64,000 nt of DNA, taken from NCBI RefSeq assembly GCF_003355155.1, contig NZ_CP031320.1:5881367-5945366 (forward strand), written 5' to 3'. Positions 25,724 to 34,987 of the stretch are shown one piece after another; positions within the stretch are counted from its first letter, which is position 1; every line of letters starts with the position of its first letter. The notes under the pieces were generated by a model. The model did no database searches. It saw only the letters and a list, made by a program, of their open reading frames with translations, and had not been told where the DNA came from. Made by a program: the position numbers and the translations under genes. This DNA comes from Streptomyces armeniacus. GTDB lineage: Bacteria; Actinomycetota; Actinomycetes; Streptomycetales; Streptomycetaceae.

Positions 25724-27160
25724 ATGAACACCGCAGCGAAGCCCCGGGCGGAGCGGCGGTGCGGACGACACCTGCTCGCCCCGCTGCTGGCAGCACTCAT
25801 CGCCGCCCTCGTACTGGCCGGCCTCACGGCGACCGCGGCCCCCGCGGCCTCCGGGTCAGCCGCGTCAGCCGCGCCTGCCGCGCCCGCCGCGGACGGCCCG
25901 AACGGCCTCGACAAGGCGGCCGCCGCCCTCCGCGACGGCCCCGTCTACGTCGACCCGCGTGCCGCCGACCAGCTGTCCGCCGCCGAAGCCGACCGGCTCG
26001 CCCGCACCATCGAACGTGCGGACGCGCCCGTCTTCGTCGCCGTCCTGCCGGACGCCGCCGAGTTCGACCCGCAGACGCTGTTCCAGGACCTGCGTACGAA
26101 GGTCGGCGTCACAGGCGTGTACGCGGTCGCGCTCGGCGACCGCTTCGCGGCGCGCGCCGACTCGTCGGTGATGTCGCAGGACGCCGTCACCAACCTCTCC
26201 GGCGCGGTGGAGCGTTCGGACCGCGGCGACGTACGCGCGATGGTCACCGAGTTCGCCGACCAGGCCGCCCAGCAGGCGGACGGGCAGGCCCCGGCCTCCT
26301 GGGACGGCGCCGCCGACCGCGGCACCGGCACGGGCGGCGTGGCCGTACTGATCGGGCTGCTCGCCGTACTCGCCGTCATCACCGGCGGCGCCCTGGTCGC
26401 CGGCCGCAACCGCCGCAAGCGCCGTGCCGAACGGGACCGCGAGCAGCTCGAGACGCTGCGGCCGGTGGTCGACGAGGACATCACGGCGTTCGGCGAGGAA
26501 CTGGACCGCATCGACTTCTCCCCGTCCGCCCCCGCGATGGACGACGCGATGCGCGCCGACTACCAGAGCGCCCTGGACTCGTACGAGAACGCCAAGTCCC
26601 GCATGGACGCGGCCCGCCGCCCCCACGACGTACGGAAGGTCACCGAAGCCCTCGAGGACGGCCGCTTCGCCCTGGCCACCCTGGAGGCCCGGCGCGACGG
26701 CGGCCCGCTGCCGGAACGGCGCGCCCCGTGCTTCTTCGACCCCCGGCACGGCCCGTCCGTCAAGGACGAACCCTGGTCACCCGCCGGCGGCACCGAACGC
26801 ATGGTCCCGGTCTGCGCCGCCGACGCCGCCCGCCTCGCGGAGGGCACGGAACCCGACGGCCGCGAGGTCGACACCCCGTCCGGCCGCCGCCCGTACTGGG
26901 AGGCGGGTCCCGCGTACGGCCCCTGGGCCTACGGCTACTTCGGCGGCGGCCTCCTCCCGGGCCTGCTCACGGGCACGATGCTGGGCAGCATGCTCAGCGG
27001 CCCGTACGCGTACGGCGGCGGCTTCGGCGCGGGCGACGGCGGTGACGCCGGAGGCGACTACGGCGGCGGCGACGCGTCGGGCGCCGACTTCAACTCCGGT
27101 GACTTCGGCGGCTTCGGAGGCGGCTTCGGCGGGGGAGGCGATTTCGGCGGCGGCTTCTGA
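25724..27160 (+). CDS. Single-pass membrane protein with TPM-like outer domain and Gly-rich tail
   Basis: A 478-residue protein. A signal/anchor (about residues 15-45) leads to an outside domain (about 60-195) with a TPM-like pattern of alternating strands (PVFVAVLPDAAEF, GVYAVALGDRF). A membrane segment at about 205-228 (VAVLIGLLAVLAVITGGALVAG) is followed by a basic stop-transfer, a helical cytoplasmic region and a cysteine pair region (PCFFDPRH, VPVCAADA). The C-terminal 60 residues are Gly/Tyr/Phe/Asp-rich, the kind of tail seen in low-complexity membrane proteins. The ATG at 25,724 is the only start before the hydrophobic N-terminus. I do not recognise a specific function. Confidence 0.75.
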   Translation: MNTAAKPRAERRCGRHLLAPLLAALIAALVLAGLTATAAPAASGSAASAAPAAPAADGPNGLDKAAAALRDGPVYVDPRAADQLSAAEADRLARTIERADAPVFVAVLPDAAEFDPQTLFQDLRTKVGVTGVYAVALGDRFAARADSSVMSQDAVTNLSGAVERSDRGDVRAMVTEFADQAAQQADGQAPASWDGAADRGTGTGGVAVLIGLLAVLAVITGGALVAGRNRRKRRAERDREQLETLRPVVDEDITAFGEELDRIDFSPSAPAMDDAMRADYQSALDSYENAKSRMDAARRPHDVRKVTEALEDGRFALATLEARRDGGPLPERRAPCFFDPRHGPSVKDEPWSPAGGTERMVPVCAADAARLAEGTEPDGREVDTPSGRRPYWEAGPAYGPWAYGYFGGGLLPGLLTGTMLGSMLSGPYAYGGGFGAGDGGDAGGDYGGGDASGADFNSGDFGGFGGGFGGGGDFGGGF

Positions 27161-27234
27161 CGGCAGCCGAGCGCGGCCTCAGCCCGGCGTCCGGCGGCGG
27201 GCGGGCCCGGCGTCGGCGTGCCGGAGCAGTGGCC

Positions 27235-27795
27235 TCAGCGGCGGGCGTGGCGGATCTTCAGGCGGCCGTAACCCATCGCCCCCGAGATCCGGATCGTCGG
27301 GCCGCCGTGCCCGGAACCGCGCCCGGGGCGCCGGGGCGGCCTGTAACGCGAGTCCTTCCAGCCCGTGCTGAGGCCCTCGATGTCGACGGTCGCGTGGCGC
27401 GGCACCGTGATCCGGGCGCGGCCGGTGCCGAGTTGCAGTTCGATGTCGACCACCGGGTGCGCGATGACGGCCCGGGACAGGTCCAGGTGCACGCGTCCGA
27501 ACGCGGACTCGACCCTGAGGGTCCGGGGTACGAGCCATGCGCCGCGCCGCCGGATGCGTCCGCCGTAGGCGGCGATCGTGGACGTGGTGTCCGGCTCCTC
27601 CGGCAGCGAGTCCAGGGCGGACGCGAGTTCGCCGGTCGCCGTGGCGGTGAGCGCCTGGTCGAGGCGTGCGTCCATCTCCTCGTGGGAGAGGTGCCCTTCG
27701 GCGTACGCCTCCCGGAGGCGCCGCACGGCCGCGTCGCGGTCGTCTTCGGTGAGGCGGGGCCGGCCACTTCGGCGTAGTGCGTAGGCACCAGACAC
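27235..27795 (-). CDS. DUF1707 protein with LiaF-like C-terminal domain
   Basis: A 186-residue soluble protein. Residues about 14-65 carry the DUF1707 pattern (TEDDRDAAVRRLREAYAEG, then LSHEEMDARLDQAL). Residues about 95-165 form repeating strands of the cell-wall-active-antibiotic response type (LiaF/DUF2154-like), with RVHLDLSRAVI and GRARITVPRHATVDIE. Such proteins are often linked to envelope stress sensing, but the present role is unknown. It starts with GTG at 27,795. Its first codons overlap the conserved upstream element of the divergent MMPL gene, so the two genes may respond to the same signal. Confidence 0.85.
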   Translation of the reverse strand: MSGAYALRRSGRPRLTEDDRDAAVRRLREAYAEGHLSHEEMDARLDQALTATATGELASALDSLPEEPDTTSTIAAYGGRIRRRGAWLVPRTLRVESAFGRVHLDLSRAVIAHPVVDIELQLGTGRARITVPRHATVDIEGLSTGWKDSRYRPPRRPGRGSGHGGPTIRISGAMGYGRLKIRHARR

Positions 27796-27935
27796 GCGGG
27801 TGGCTGGTCCGCGCGCACCAAGGGAAGACGGCGTCGGCGGACGATGCCCCGCCGGGGCGCCGACAGGGAGTGTGGGAGACGCGTGAATCCCGCGAATTTC
27901 CCTTTCTGCACGGCGTCTGGAGTGATCAACAGGTG
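27774..27935 (+). promoter_or_regulatory. Conserved leader/operator element, copy 1 (before the MMPL pump)
   Basis: About 160 bases that match, in inverted orientation, the sequence before the MFS gene at 34,985-35,147. Shared blocks include GTAGTGCG, GGCTGGTCCG and GCGCACCA, ACGATGCC, AATCCCGCG and the exact 19-base CTGGAGTGATCAACAGGTG that contains the ribosome site (GGAG), the palindrome TGATCA and the GTG start. An imperfect inverted repeat (GTGCGTAGGCACCAG with CTGGTCCGCGCGCAC) could form a hairpin or bind a dimeric regulator. Confidence 0.75.
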
Positions 27936-30215
27936 GCTACGTATCTCTACCGGATCGGACGGTGGGCCTTCCGGCGCCGCCGGCTCGTGGGTGGTCTGTG
28001 GCTGGGGGCCCTGATTCTTGCCGTCGCCGCCGCCGCTGTGGCGCCGGCCGGGGAGGAAGAGGACCTCTCCATGCCCGGCACGGAGTCGCAGCAGGCGTTC
28101 GACCTGCTGGACGAGCGCTTCCCCGACAGCAACTCCCAGGGGGCCGAGGCCCGCCTGGTGTTCCAGGCCCCGGACGGGCAGAAGGTCACGGCCGGTGAGC
28201 ACAGGGCGGCCGTCAAGGACACGCTCGGTTCGCTGGACGGCGGCAAGCAGGTCGCGTCGACCACGGACCCGTACGAGACCGGAGCCGTCAGCAAGGACGG
28301 CACCATCGCGTACTCGACGATCACCTACACCGAGGGAGCCGTCGACCTGACCGAGCCGACGAAGGCCGCTCTCGAGGACGCCGCGGGCGAGGCCCGTGAC
28401 GCGGGGCTGACCGTGGAGATCGGCGGCTCGGCGCTGGAGTCGGAGGAGGAACCGGGCGGTACGACCGAGATGATCGGCGTAGCGGTCGCCGCACTGGTGC
28501 TGATCGTCGCCCTCGGGTCGCTGGTCGCGGCCGGACTGTCGCTGCTGACCGCGATCGTGGGCGTGGTCATCTCGTTCGGGCTGATCACCGCGCTGGCCGC
28601 GCCGCTGGGCCTGACGTCCACCGTCAGCATCCTGGCGCTGATGCTGGGGCTGGCCGTCGGCATCGACTACGCGCTCTTCATCACCTCCCGCTTCCGCGAC
28701 GAACTCGCCCAGGGCAGCGAACCGGAGGAGGCCGCCGGACGGGCGGTCGGCACGGCCGGATCCGCCGTCGTCTTCGCGGGCGCGACCGTCTTCATCGCCC
28801 TGGTCGGGCTGGGGGTCGTCGGCATCCCCGAACTCACCAGGATCGGCATGGGCGGCGCGGGCGCCGTGGGCCTCGCCGTACTCGTCGCACTGACCCTGGT
28901 CCCCGCGCTGTTCGGCATGTTCGGCCACCGGCGGATCCTGCCCCGCAAGGCCCGCAAGGCCACCCGGCCGGGCGGTGAACGCCCGCACCGGGCGGGCGCC
29001 GCGGCCGGCAAGCAGGGGCTCGGCACCCGCTGGGCGCGGTTCGTGCTGCGCCGGCCCGTGCCCGTGCTGATGATCGCCGGACTCGGTCTCGGCGCCGTCG
29101 CCGTACCCGCGCTGAGCCTCGAACTCGGGCTGCCCGGAGACGAGACCAAGTCGACGGAGACCACCGAGCGCCGTGCCTACGACCTGCTGTCGGAGGGCTT
29201 CGGCCCCGGCTTCAACGGCCCGCTGACCGTGGTCGTGGACACGCCGGAGTCCGGTGACACCGAGGCCGCCACGGACCAGGTCGTGCAGACCGTACGGGGC
29301 CTGGACGGCGTCGCGTCGGTCGGTGACCCGGCTCTCAGCGAGAGCAAGGACACCGCCGTCCTCACCGCCGTTCCGGAGACCGCGCCGACCAGCGGCGAGA
29401 CCAAGGACCTGGTGAACGAGATCCGGGGCGCGGTCTCCGGCGTGGAGGCGAACACCGGCGCCGCCGTCCTGGTGACCGGCACCACCGCGATGAACATCGA
29501 CATCTCCGAGGCGATGTCCGACGCCCTCATCCCCTATCTGTCCGTGGTCATCGGCCTGGCGGTGCTCCTGCTGCTGGTGGTCTTCCGCTCGGTCCTGGTG
29601 CCGATCAAGGCCGCGCTCGGCTTCCTCCTGTCGGTGGGTGCCGCGTTCGGAGTCCTCGTCGCCGTGTTCCAGTGGGGCTGGGGGGCGGACCTGGTCGGCA
29701 TCGAGACGACCGGACCGGTCATGTCGCTGATGCCGATCCTCATCATCGGCATCGTGTTCGGTCTCGCCATGGACTACGAGGTCTTCCTCCTCAGCCGGAT
29801 GCGGGAGTCGTACGCCCACGGTGCGTCGCCCGGCGAGGCGGTGGTCACCGGGTTCCGGCACAGCGGGCGCGTGGTGGCCGCGGCGGCGATCATCATGGTC
29901 AGCGTGTTCGCCGGGTTCATCGGGATCCACATGCCGACCATCCAGACGATGGGAGTCGGCCTGGCCGCGGCCGTCGCGTTCGACGCCTTCGTGGTCCGGA
30001 TGGCGATCGTGCCCGCGGTCCTGGCGCTGCTCGGCCACCGGGCGTGGTGGCTGCCCCGTATCCTGAACCGCGTGCTGCCGAATGTGGACATCGAGGGTGA
30101 GGCACTGAGCAGGCATGCCACGGGCGCACCGTCCGTACCGCCCGTGCCGCCCGAGCCGGCGCCCCAGCCCGTGCCGGACGCGGCCTCGCCGCGGCAGCCC
30201 GTCGACTGGTACTGA
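27933..30215 (+). CDS. MMPL/RND-family transporter
   Basis: A 760-residue inner-membrane pump with the two-fold layout of actinobacterial MMPL proteins: one N-terminal membrane helix, an outside domain, five helices, then the same again. Typical blocks are GLAVGIDYALFITSRFRDEL in the first half and GLAMDYEVFLLSRMRE in the second, whose Asp-Tyr pairs carry protons. Members export lipids, antibiotics or other hydrophobic compounds. The GTG at 27,933 is preferred because GGAG lies 10 bases upstream and the same arrangement is kept at the MFS gene. It is followed by a sensor kinase (7-bp gap) and a response regulator in the same operon, so the pump is probably under that system's control. Confidence 0.93.
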   Translation: MATYLYRIGRWAFRRRRLVGGLWLGALILAVAAAAVAPAGEEEDLSMPGTESQQAFDLLDERFPDSNSQGAEARLVFQAPDGQKVTAGEHRAAVKDTLGSLDGGKQVASTTDPYETGAVSKDGTIAYSTITYTEGAVDLTEPTKAALEDAAGEARDAGLTVEIGGSALESEEEPGGTTEMIGVAVAALVLIVALGSLVAAGLSLLTAIVGVVISFGLITALAAPLGLTSTVSILALMLGLAVGIDYALFITSRFRDELAQGSEPEEAAGRAVGTAGSAVVFAGATVFIALVGLGVVGIPELTRIGMGGAGAVGLAVLVALTLVPALFGMFGHRRILPRKARKATRPGGERPHRAGAAAGKQGLGTRWARFVLRRPVPVLMIAGLGLGAVAVPALSLELGLPGDETKSTETTERRAYDLLSEGFGPGFNGPLTVVVDTPESGDTEAATDQVVQTVRGLDGVASVGDPALSESKDTAVLTAVPETAPTSGETKDLVNEIRGAVSGVEANTGAAVLVTGTTAMNIDISEAMSDALIPYLSVVIGLAVLLLLVVFRSVLVPIKAALGFLLSVGAAFGVLVAVFQWGWGADLVGIETTGPVMSLMPILIIGIVFGLAMDYEVFLLSRMRESYAHGASPGEAVVTGFRHSGRVVAAAAIIMVSVFAGFIGIHMPTIQTMGVGLAAAVAFDAFVVRMAIVPAVLALLGHRAWWLPRILNRVLPNVDIEGEALSRHATGAPSVPPVPPEPAPQPVPDAASPRQPVDWY

Positions 30216-30222
30216 GCCGGCC

Positions 30223-31593
30223 ATGGCGCACAGAGCAGACGGGGTCCCGCCACCACGCCGTACGTGGTGGCGGGAGGGGGCGGTCATCGCGACGGCGTTC
30301 GCGCTCTGCCTGCTCGGCGGCGTGCTGCAGGAAGACGGCAGGACGCTGTCGGCGCCGCCTGCCGCCGCCTACTTCATCGCCGTGGCGTCCTGTGCCGTGC
30401 TGCCGGTACGGCACAGGGCGCCGCTGGCCGCCATGGCGGCCACCACCGTGTGCGGGGTGCTGGTGCCGCTCCTGGGCGTCATGCTGACCCCGCTCACCAT
30501 CGCTCCCGCCGTCATCACCGCCTACACGCTCACCGCGCGCACCCAGCGGCACGCGCTGAGCGCGGTGTCGCTCACCTCCGCGGCGCTGCTGGTCGCCTTC
30601 ACCCCCCTGCTCGGGGCCCTCTCCTGGAAGGACGCGAGCAGGATGGGGGTGGTGGCGGCGTTCCCGCTGGTGGCCGGCCTGGTCGGGTTCTCGGTGCACA
30701 ACCGGCGGGCCTATCTGGCGGCCATGGAGGAGCGGGCCCAGCGCGCCGAGCAGACGCGGGAGAGCGAGGCGCGCCGGAGAGTGTCCGAGGAGCGGGTGCG
30801 CATCGCCCGGGAGCTGCACGACCTCGTGGCCCACCAGATCACCCTGGCCAACGCGCAGGCCACGGTCGCCTCCCACCTCTTCGACGCCCGCCCGGAGCAG
30901 ACCCGCAAGAGCCTGAAGGAACTCGTCGAGACCACCAGCGACGCGCTCGACGACCTGCGGGCCACCGTCGGTCTGCTGCGGCAGACCGGGGACGCGGCCA
31001 CGTCCGACGAGCCGGCGCCCGGACTGTCCCGGCTGCCCACGCTCCTCGAGTCCTTCCGCCGCGCGGAACTCGAGGTGTCGCTGCACCAGGAGGGCACGGC
31101 CAGACCGCTGCCGCCGGGAGTCGACCTCACCGCGTACCGCATCGTCCAGGAGGCCCTGACCAACGTGACCAAGCACGCCAGCAGCGGCAGCGCCCGGGTG
31201 CGCCTCGTCTGGAGCCGCGACCACGTCACCATCACCGTCGCCGACGACGGAGGAGGCGCCCGTACGACGCCGGCCGCGGTCGCCAAAACGGGTGCCTCCA
31301 CGGCGCCGGAGCGCGCGCCCGGGTACGGTCTCATCGGGATGCGCGAACGTGCCACCGCGGTCGGCGGACAACTCTCCGCGGGCAGCCGCCCGGAGGGCGG
31401 CTTCCTCGTCTCCACCCGGCTGCCCGTCCCGCCCGCCAAGGACACGGCGCCGGGGACCGACGGAGCGACCACCACGGAGGAGCGCATGGCCGACGGAGCG
31501 ACAGGCGACGGACGTACGGGCCACGGAGAGGCCGGTCAGGCCGGTCAGGCCGGGCAGGCCGGGCAGGCCGGGCAGGCGGGGGAGGCGCCGTGA
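30223..31593 (+). CDS. NarL-type sensor histidine kinase
   Basis: A 456-residue membrane kinase. Five or six hydrophobic segments (about residues 15-175) form the sensor part with almost no outside loop, suggesting detection of a signal in or near the membrane. A coiled stretch leads to the HisKA_3 box RIARELHDLVAHQITLANAQ (phosphorylated His in RELHD), followed by an HATPase domain with EALTNVTKHA, ADDGGG and GLIGMRERA. The tail is a Gly-Gln-Ala repeat encoded by a 9-bp tandem unit (31,532-31,580). The start is the ATG at 30,223. Its stop overlaps the response regulator's GTG. It is expected to sense a pump substrate or membrane damage. Confidence 0.93.
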   Translation: MAHRADGVPPPRRTWWREGAVIATAFALCLLGGVLQEDGRTLSAPPAAAYFIAVASCAVLPVRHRAPLAAMAATTVCGVLVPLLGVMLTPLTIAPAVITAYTLTARTQRHALSAVSLTSAALLVAFTPLLGALSWKDASRMGVVAAFPLVAGLVGFSVHNRRAYLAAMEERAQRAEQTRESEARRRVSEERVRIARELHDLVAHQITLANAQATVASHLFDARPEQTRKSLKELVETTSDALDDLRATVGLLRQTGDAATSDEPAPGLSRLPTLLESFRRAELEVSLHQEGTARPLPPGVDLTAYRIVQEALTNVTKHASSGSARVRLVWSRDHVTITVADDGGGARTTPAAVAKTGASTAPERAPGYGLIGMRERATAVGGQLSAGSRPEGGFLVSTRLPVPPAKDTAPGTDGATTTEERMADGATGDGRTGHGEAGQAGQAGQAGQAGQAGEAP

Positions 31594-32297
31594 CGCTCCG
31601 AGTGCTGCTCGCCGATGACCAGGCACTGCTGCGCAGCGCCTTCCGGATGCTGCTCGACACCGCCGACGACATCACCGTGGTCGGCGAGGCCGCCGACGGC
31701 AGGGAGGCGGTGAGACTCACCCGGGAACTGCGCCCGGACGTGGTGATCATGGACATCCGCATGCCCGAAGTGGACGGTCTCACGGCCACCTCGGAAATCT
31801 GCGCGGACCCGGAGCTGCGCGGCAGCCGCATCCTGATCCTCACCACGTACGAGACCGACGAGTACGTCGCACAGGCGCTGCGCGCCGGGGCCGGCGGCTT
31901 CATCGGCAAGGGCATCGGGGCCGAGGACCTGGTGGCCGCCGTGCGTACGATCGCCGACGGCGACACGCTGCTGTCGCCCACCGCGACCCGCTCCCTGGTC
32001 GCCCGCTTCCTGGCCACCCCGGAACCCCCGGCGCACCAGCCCGAACAGCTCGCGGTGCTCACCCCGCGCGAACGCGAGATGGTGGCGCTGGTCGCGACCG
32101 GCCTGTCCAACCACGAGATCGCCGAGCAGATGTTCCTCAGCCCGTTCACCGTACGCGCCCACGTGCAGCGCGCCATGACGAAGCTGGAGGCCCGCGACCG
32201 GGCCCAACTCGTCGTCATCGCCTACCGCACGGGCCTGGCCCACGCCGCCCCCGACGGCGGTGCCGCCCCCGGGGGCGGCACCGACCGCCTGCCGTAG
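31590..32297 (+). CDS. LuxR/NarL-family response regulator
   Basis: A 235-residue two-domain regulator. The receiver (about 3-120) has the acid pair ADDQ, the phospho-acceptor Asp in DVVIMDIRMPEVDG, and the conserved Lys in FIGKGI. The C-terminal LuxR helix-turn-helix (about 160-220) carries TPREREMVALVATGLSNHEI and SPFTVRAHVQRAMTKL. The GTG at 31,590 overlaps the kinase stop. It is the obvious candidate to bind the two conserved upstream elements before the MMPL and MFS genes, but that link is inference from location only. Confidence 0.94.
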   Translation: MTLRVLLADDQALLRSAFRMLLDTADDITVVGEAADGREAVRLTRELRPDVVIMDIRMPEVDGLTATSEICADPELRGSRILILTTYETDEYVAQALRAGAGGFIGKGIGAEDLVAAVRTIADGDTLLSPTATRSLVARFLATPEPPAHQPEQLAVLTPREREMVALVATGLSNHEIAEQMFLSPFTVRAHVQRAMTKLEARDRAQLVVIAYRTGLAHAAPDGGAAPGGGTDRLP

Positions 32298-32357
32298 CCC
32301 GCGCGGACCGGGCCACGGCGCGGGGGTCACGGCGTCACGGGGTCACGGCGTCGTGGG

Positions 32358-33581
32358 TCACGGGATCACGGCGAACTCGGGCAGCACAAGAGCCGAGTGG
32401 GCCGACCGCGGTGGCGCGGAGGGCATGGTGACGAGGTCGCGCAGCATGCTGTTGCGCTGCTCCAGAGCCCGCTCCGTGGTGGGGAAGAGGGTGGCCGCGC
32501 CGTTGTCGACGAGTGCCTGGTTCACCGCCGCGAACTCGCGGAGGCCGCTCTCGTACGCGGCGAACGCGGCGGTGTGGTCCGGGTGCGCGGCCAGGGAGTT
32601 GGCCAGCATGTAGGCGCCGGCCAGGGCGAGGCTGGAGCCCTGCCCGGTGAGGAACGAGGGCGCGTACGCGGCGTCGCCGACGAGCGCGACGCGGCCGCTG
32701 GACCAGTGGGGCATACGGATCTGGCCGGCCGTGTCGAAGAACAGGTCGTCCGCGTCGCGCATGGCCTTGACGATGGCGGGGACTTCCCAGCCCGCGTCCG
32801 CGAACACCGCGGCGACCAGGTCCCGTTGGGTGCCGGGGTTCCGGAGGGCGTCCAGGGGCGGTGCGGGCTGGTGGAAGTTCAGGAAGGCGTGCAGCTCGTG
32901 GCTGTCGCCGACGGCGTAGAGGGCCGCGGCCTTCCCCGGGGTGTTCCACAGCACGAGCTCGCGGGAGAGCCCGAAGGTGTTCGGCATGGTGAATATGGCG
33001 AAGGCGTAGCCGAGATGGCGGTGGAACCGCTCCTCGGACCCGAACAGCGACTCCCGCGTCTGCGAGTGCATCCCGTCGGCACCGACCACCAGGTCGAACG
33101 TGCGCTGCCGCCCGCTGCGGAACGTCACGTCGACACCCCGCTCGTACTGGTCGAGGGTGGCGATGGAGTCGTTGAACAGGAACTCCACGTCGTCGCGGAC
33201 CGCCGCGTAGAGGATCTCGGCCAGATCGCCGCGGCGCACCTCGAGGTCCTGCCCCTCGACGCTGCCGGCGACGGTGGCCGGGCTGAGCGCGGCCAGCGTG
33301 CTGCCGTCGGCGTCGAGGAACGTGGCGAGACGCGAGTCGGTGTGTACGTCCCGCAGTTGCGGCAGTATCCCCATCCGCCGCACGACCTCGATCGCGGTAC
33401 CGCGGATGTCGATCGGGTAGCCGCCGGCGCGCAGCGCGCCGGCCTTCTCCACCACGGTGACGGCGAAGCCGCCCCGGTGCAGCCAGTACGCCAGCGCGGG
33501 TCCGGAGATGCTGGCTCCGGAGATCAGCACGCTGCGGCGCGCGGGGGTGTTCACTCCCCCGGACAGACCGGCGAGTGTCAT
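32358..33581 (-). CDS. FAD-dependent aromatic monooxygenase (PHBH-type)
   Basis: A 407-residue class A flavoprotein hydroxylase with the N-terminal GASISGPALAYWLHRGG motif (GxSxxG variant), LVVGADGMHSQTRESLFG and the C-terminal ALVGDAAYAPSFLTGQGSSL. The last differs from the usual GDAAHPMLP but is common in actinobacterial drug-modifying enzymes of the TetX/rifampicin monooxygenase kind. It starts at ATG 33,581, which overlaps the MFS stop (ATGA), so it is made together with the exporter. The pairing suggests oxidation and export of one compound. The substrate is unknown. Confidence 0.9.
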   Translation of the reverse strand: MTLAGLSGGVNTPARRSVLISGASISGPALAYWLHRGGFAVTVVEKAGALRAGGYPIDIRGTAIEVVRRMGILPQLRDVHTDSRLATFLDADGSTLAALSPATVAGSVEGQDLEVRRGDLAEILYAAVRDDVEFLFNDSIATLDQYERGVDVTFRSGRQRTFDLVVGADGMHSQTRESLFGSEERFHRHLGYAFAIFTMPNTFGLSRELVLWNTPGKAAALYAVGDSHELHAFLNFHQPAPPLDALRNPGTQRDLVAAVFADAGWEVPAIVKAMRDADDLFFDTAGQIRMPHWSSGRVALVGDAAYAPSFLTGQGSSLALAGAYMLANSLAAHPDHTAAFAAYESGLREFAAVNQALVDNGAATLFPTTERALEQRNSMLRDLVTMPSAPPRSAHSALVLPEFAVIP

Positions 33582-34987
33582 GCCTGGGCTCCCTTCTTCG
33601 TGAAGCGGACAAAGAGCAGCGACAGCGCGGCGACGAGACCGGCGACGACGAAGCCGGTGACGAAGGCCGATTCGGGCGGCATGCCCGACGAGTCGGCCGC
33701 GGCGTCGAGGATCGCGCCGCCGACCTGGGCGCCCAGCGCGACGCCGACCACGCGTGTCACCACGAGCAGGCTGGTGGCGATGCCGGTGTCCTTGGTCTCG
33801 ATGGAGGTGGCGGTGTTGACCAGCAGCGCCGTACTCGCGACGCCCGCGGCGAACCCGGTCAGCACCTTCGCGAGGACGAGCTGCCATTCCGAGCCGTGCA
33901 CCGACGCCAGGGCGAGCAGTGTGGCCGCCGTGACGACGGCCCCCGCGGCGACCACGGCACGCGGATGGAAGCGCCGCGCCGCGATCCCGCCGACCGAGTC
34001 GCTCACCGACCCGGCGATGGCGCCGGGCAGCAGGAACAGTCCGATGTCGGTGGTGCTGGCTCCGAAGCCGTATCCGTCACCCGGCACCCCGAACAGCTGC
34101 GGGAGCAGATAGAGCACCATCCCGGAGCTGACGGTGATGATGAAGGTGAGCACGCACGCGTTCCACATCGCGGGCTTCGCCAGCATGCGCAGGTCGACCA
34201 TCGGCGAGACGGCACGGCGTTCGACGGCGACCCATCCGGTCGCGAGGGCGGCCACGGCCAGCGCGAGGCCGACGACCGCGAACGGCGGCAGGCCGGAGCC
34301 CGTCACCTTCACGAGCCCGAGCATGAACGTGAGCAGGGTGGCGCTCAGCAGCGCCACTCCGGGCCAGTCGATCCTGTTGTCCGTACGGACCGGCGGATCA
34401 TGCGGCATCAGCCGCATCACGACCAGCGTCGTCACGGTGATCGCGATCGTCGGTATCGCGAACATCCAGTGCCAGGACAGGTTTTCCGAGATCGGCCCGG
34501 GGATCACCGTTCCCACCATGCCGCCGCCCGTGAACAGCCCCATGACCACCCCCATCGCCACCTGCGACTGTCGCGGCGGGAGGTGTTTGCGCACCAGGAT
34601 GAACGAGAGGGGCAGCGCGCCCACCATGGCGCCCTGCAGCACCTGGCCGAGCAGCAGCACCGGCAGGTTCGGCGCCAGGCTGGCCAGCAGACCGCCGGCC
34701 GCGACCACGGCCATCAGCCAGACCAGCACCCGCTTTCCGCCGAAGCGGTCGCCGAGTTTGCCCGCGACGGGTGCGACGACCGCGCCGGTGACGAGGAAGG
34801 CGTTGCCGATCAGCGCCCCTTCGCCAGGGGTGACCTCCAGTTCGCGTTGCAGCTGCGGGAGCGCGGGCTCCACCACCGTCTGCAGGGTGCCGAGGGAGAG
34901 TGCCAGGATGCCGAGGGCACCTATCGACAGTTTCCCGATGCGGGCCGGGGCATCCGTAGCCTCGGACACAGACAACTTCGTCGTCAC
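33578..34987 (-). CDS. MFS drug exporter (DHA2-like)
   Basis: A 469-residue major facilitator with about 14 membrane segments. The GKLGDRFGGKRVLVW block is the motif A loop between helices 2 and 3, and GGGMVGTVIPGPISENLSWHWMF matches the helix 5 antiporter region. Proton-driven export of drugs or the cell's own metabolites is the usual role. The GTG at 34,987 is chosen because the 19 bases before and including it are identical to the MMPL start region. It is the first gene of a two-gene operon with the monooxygenase. Confidence 0.92.
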   Translation of the reverse strand: MTTKLSVSEATDAPARIGKLSIGALGILALSLGTLQTVVEPALPQLQRELEVTPGEGALIGNAFLVTGAVVAPVAGKLGDRFGGKRVLVWLMAVVAAGGLLASLAPNLPVLLLGQVLQGAMVGALPLSFILVRKHLPPRQSQVAMGVVMGLFTGGGMVGTVIPGPISENLSWHWMFAIPTIAITVTTLVVMRLMPHDPPVRTDNRIDWPGVALLSATLLTFMLGLVKVTGSGLPPFAVVGLALAVAALATGWVAVERRAVSPMVDLRMLAKPAMWNACVLTFIITVSSGMVLYLLPQLFGVPGDGYGFGASTTDIGLFLLPGAIAGSVSDSVGGIAARRFHPRAVVAAGAVVTAATLLALASVHGSEWQLVLAKVLTGFAAGVASTALLVNTATSIETKDTGIATSLLVVTRVVGVALGAQVGGAILDAAADSSGMPPESAFVTGFVVAGLVAALSLLFVRFTKKGAQA

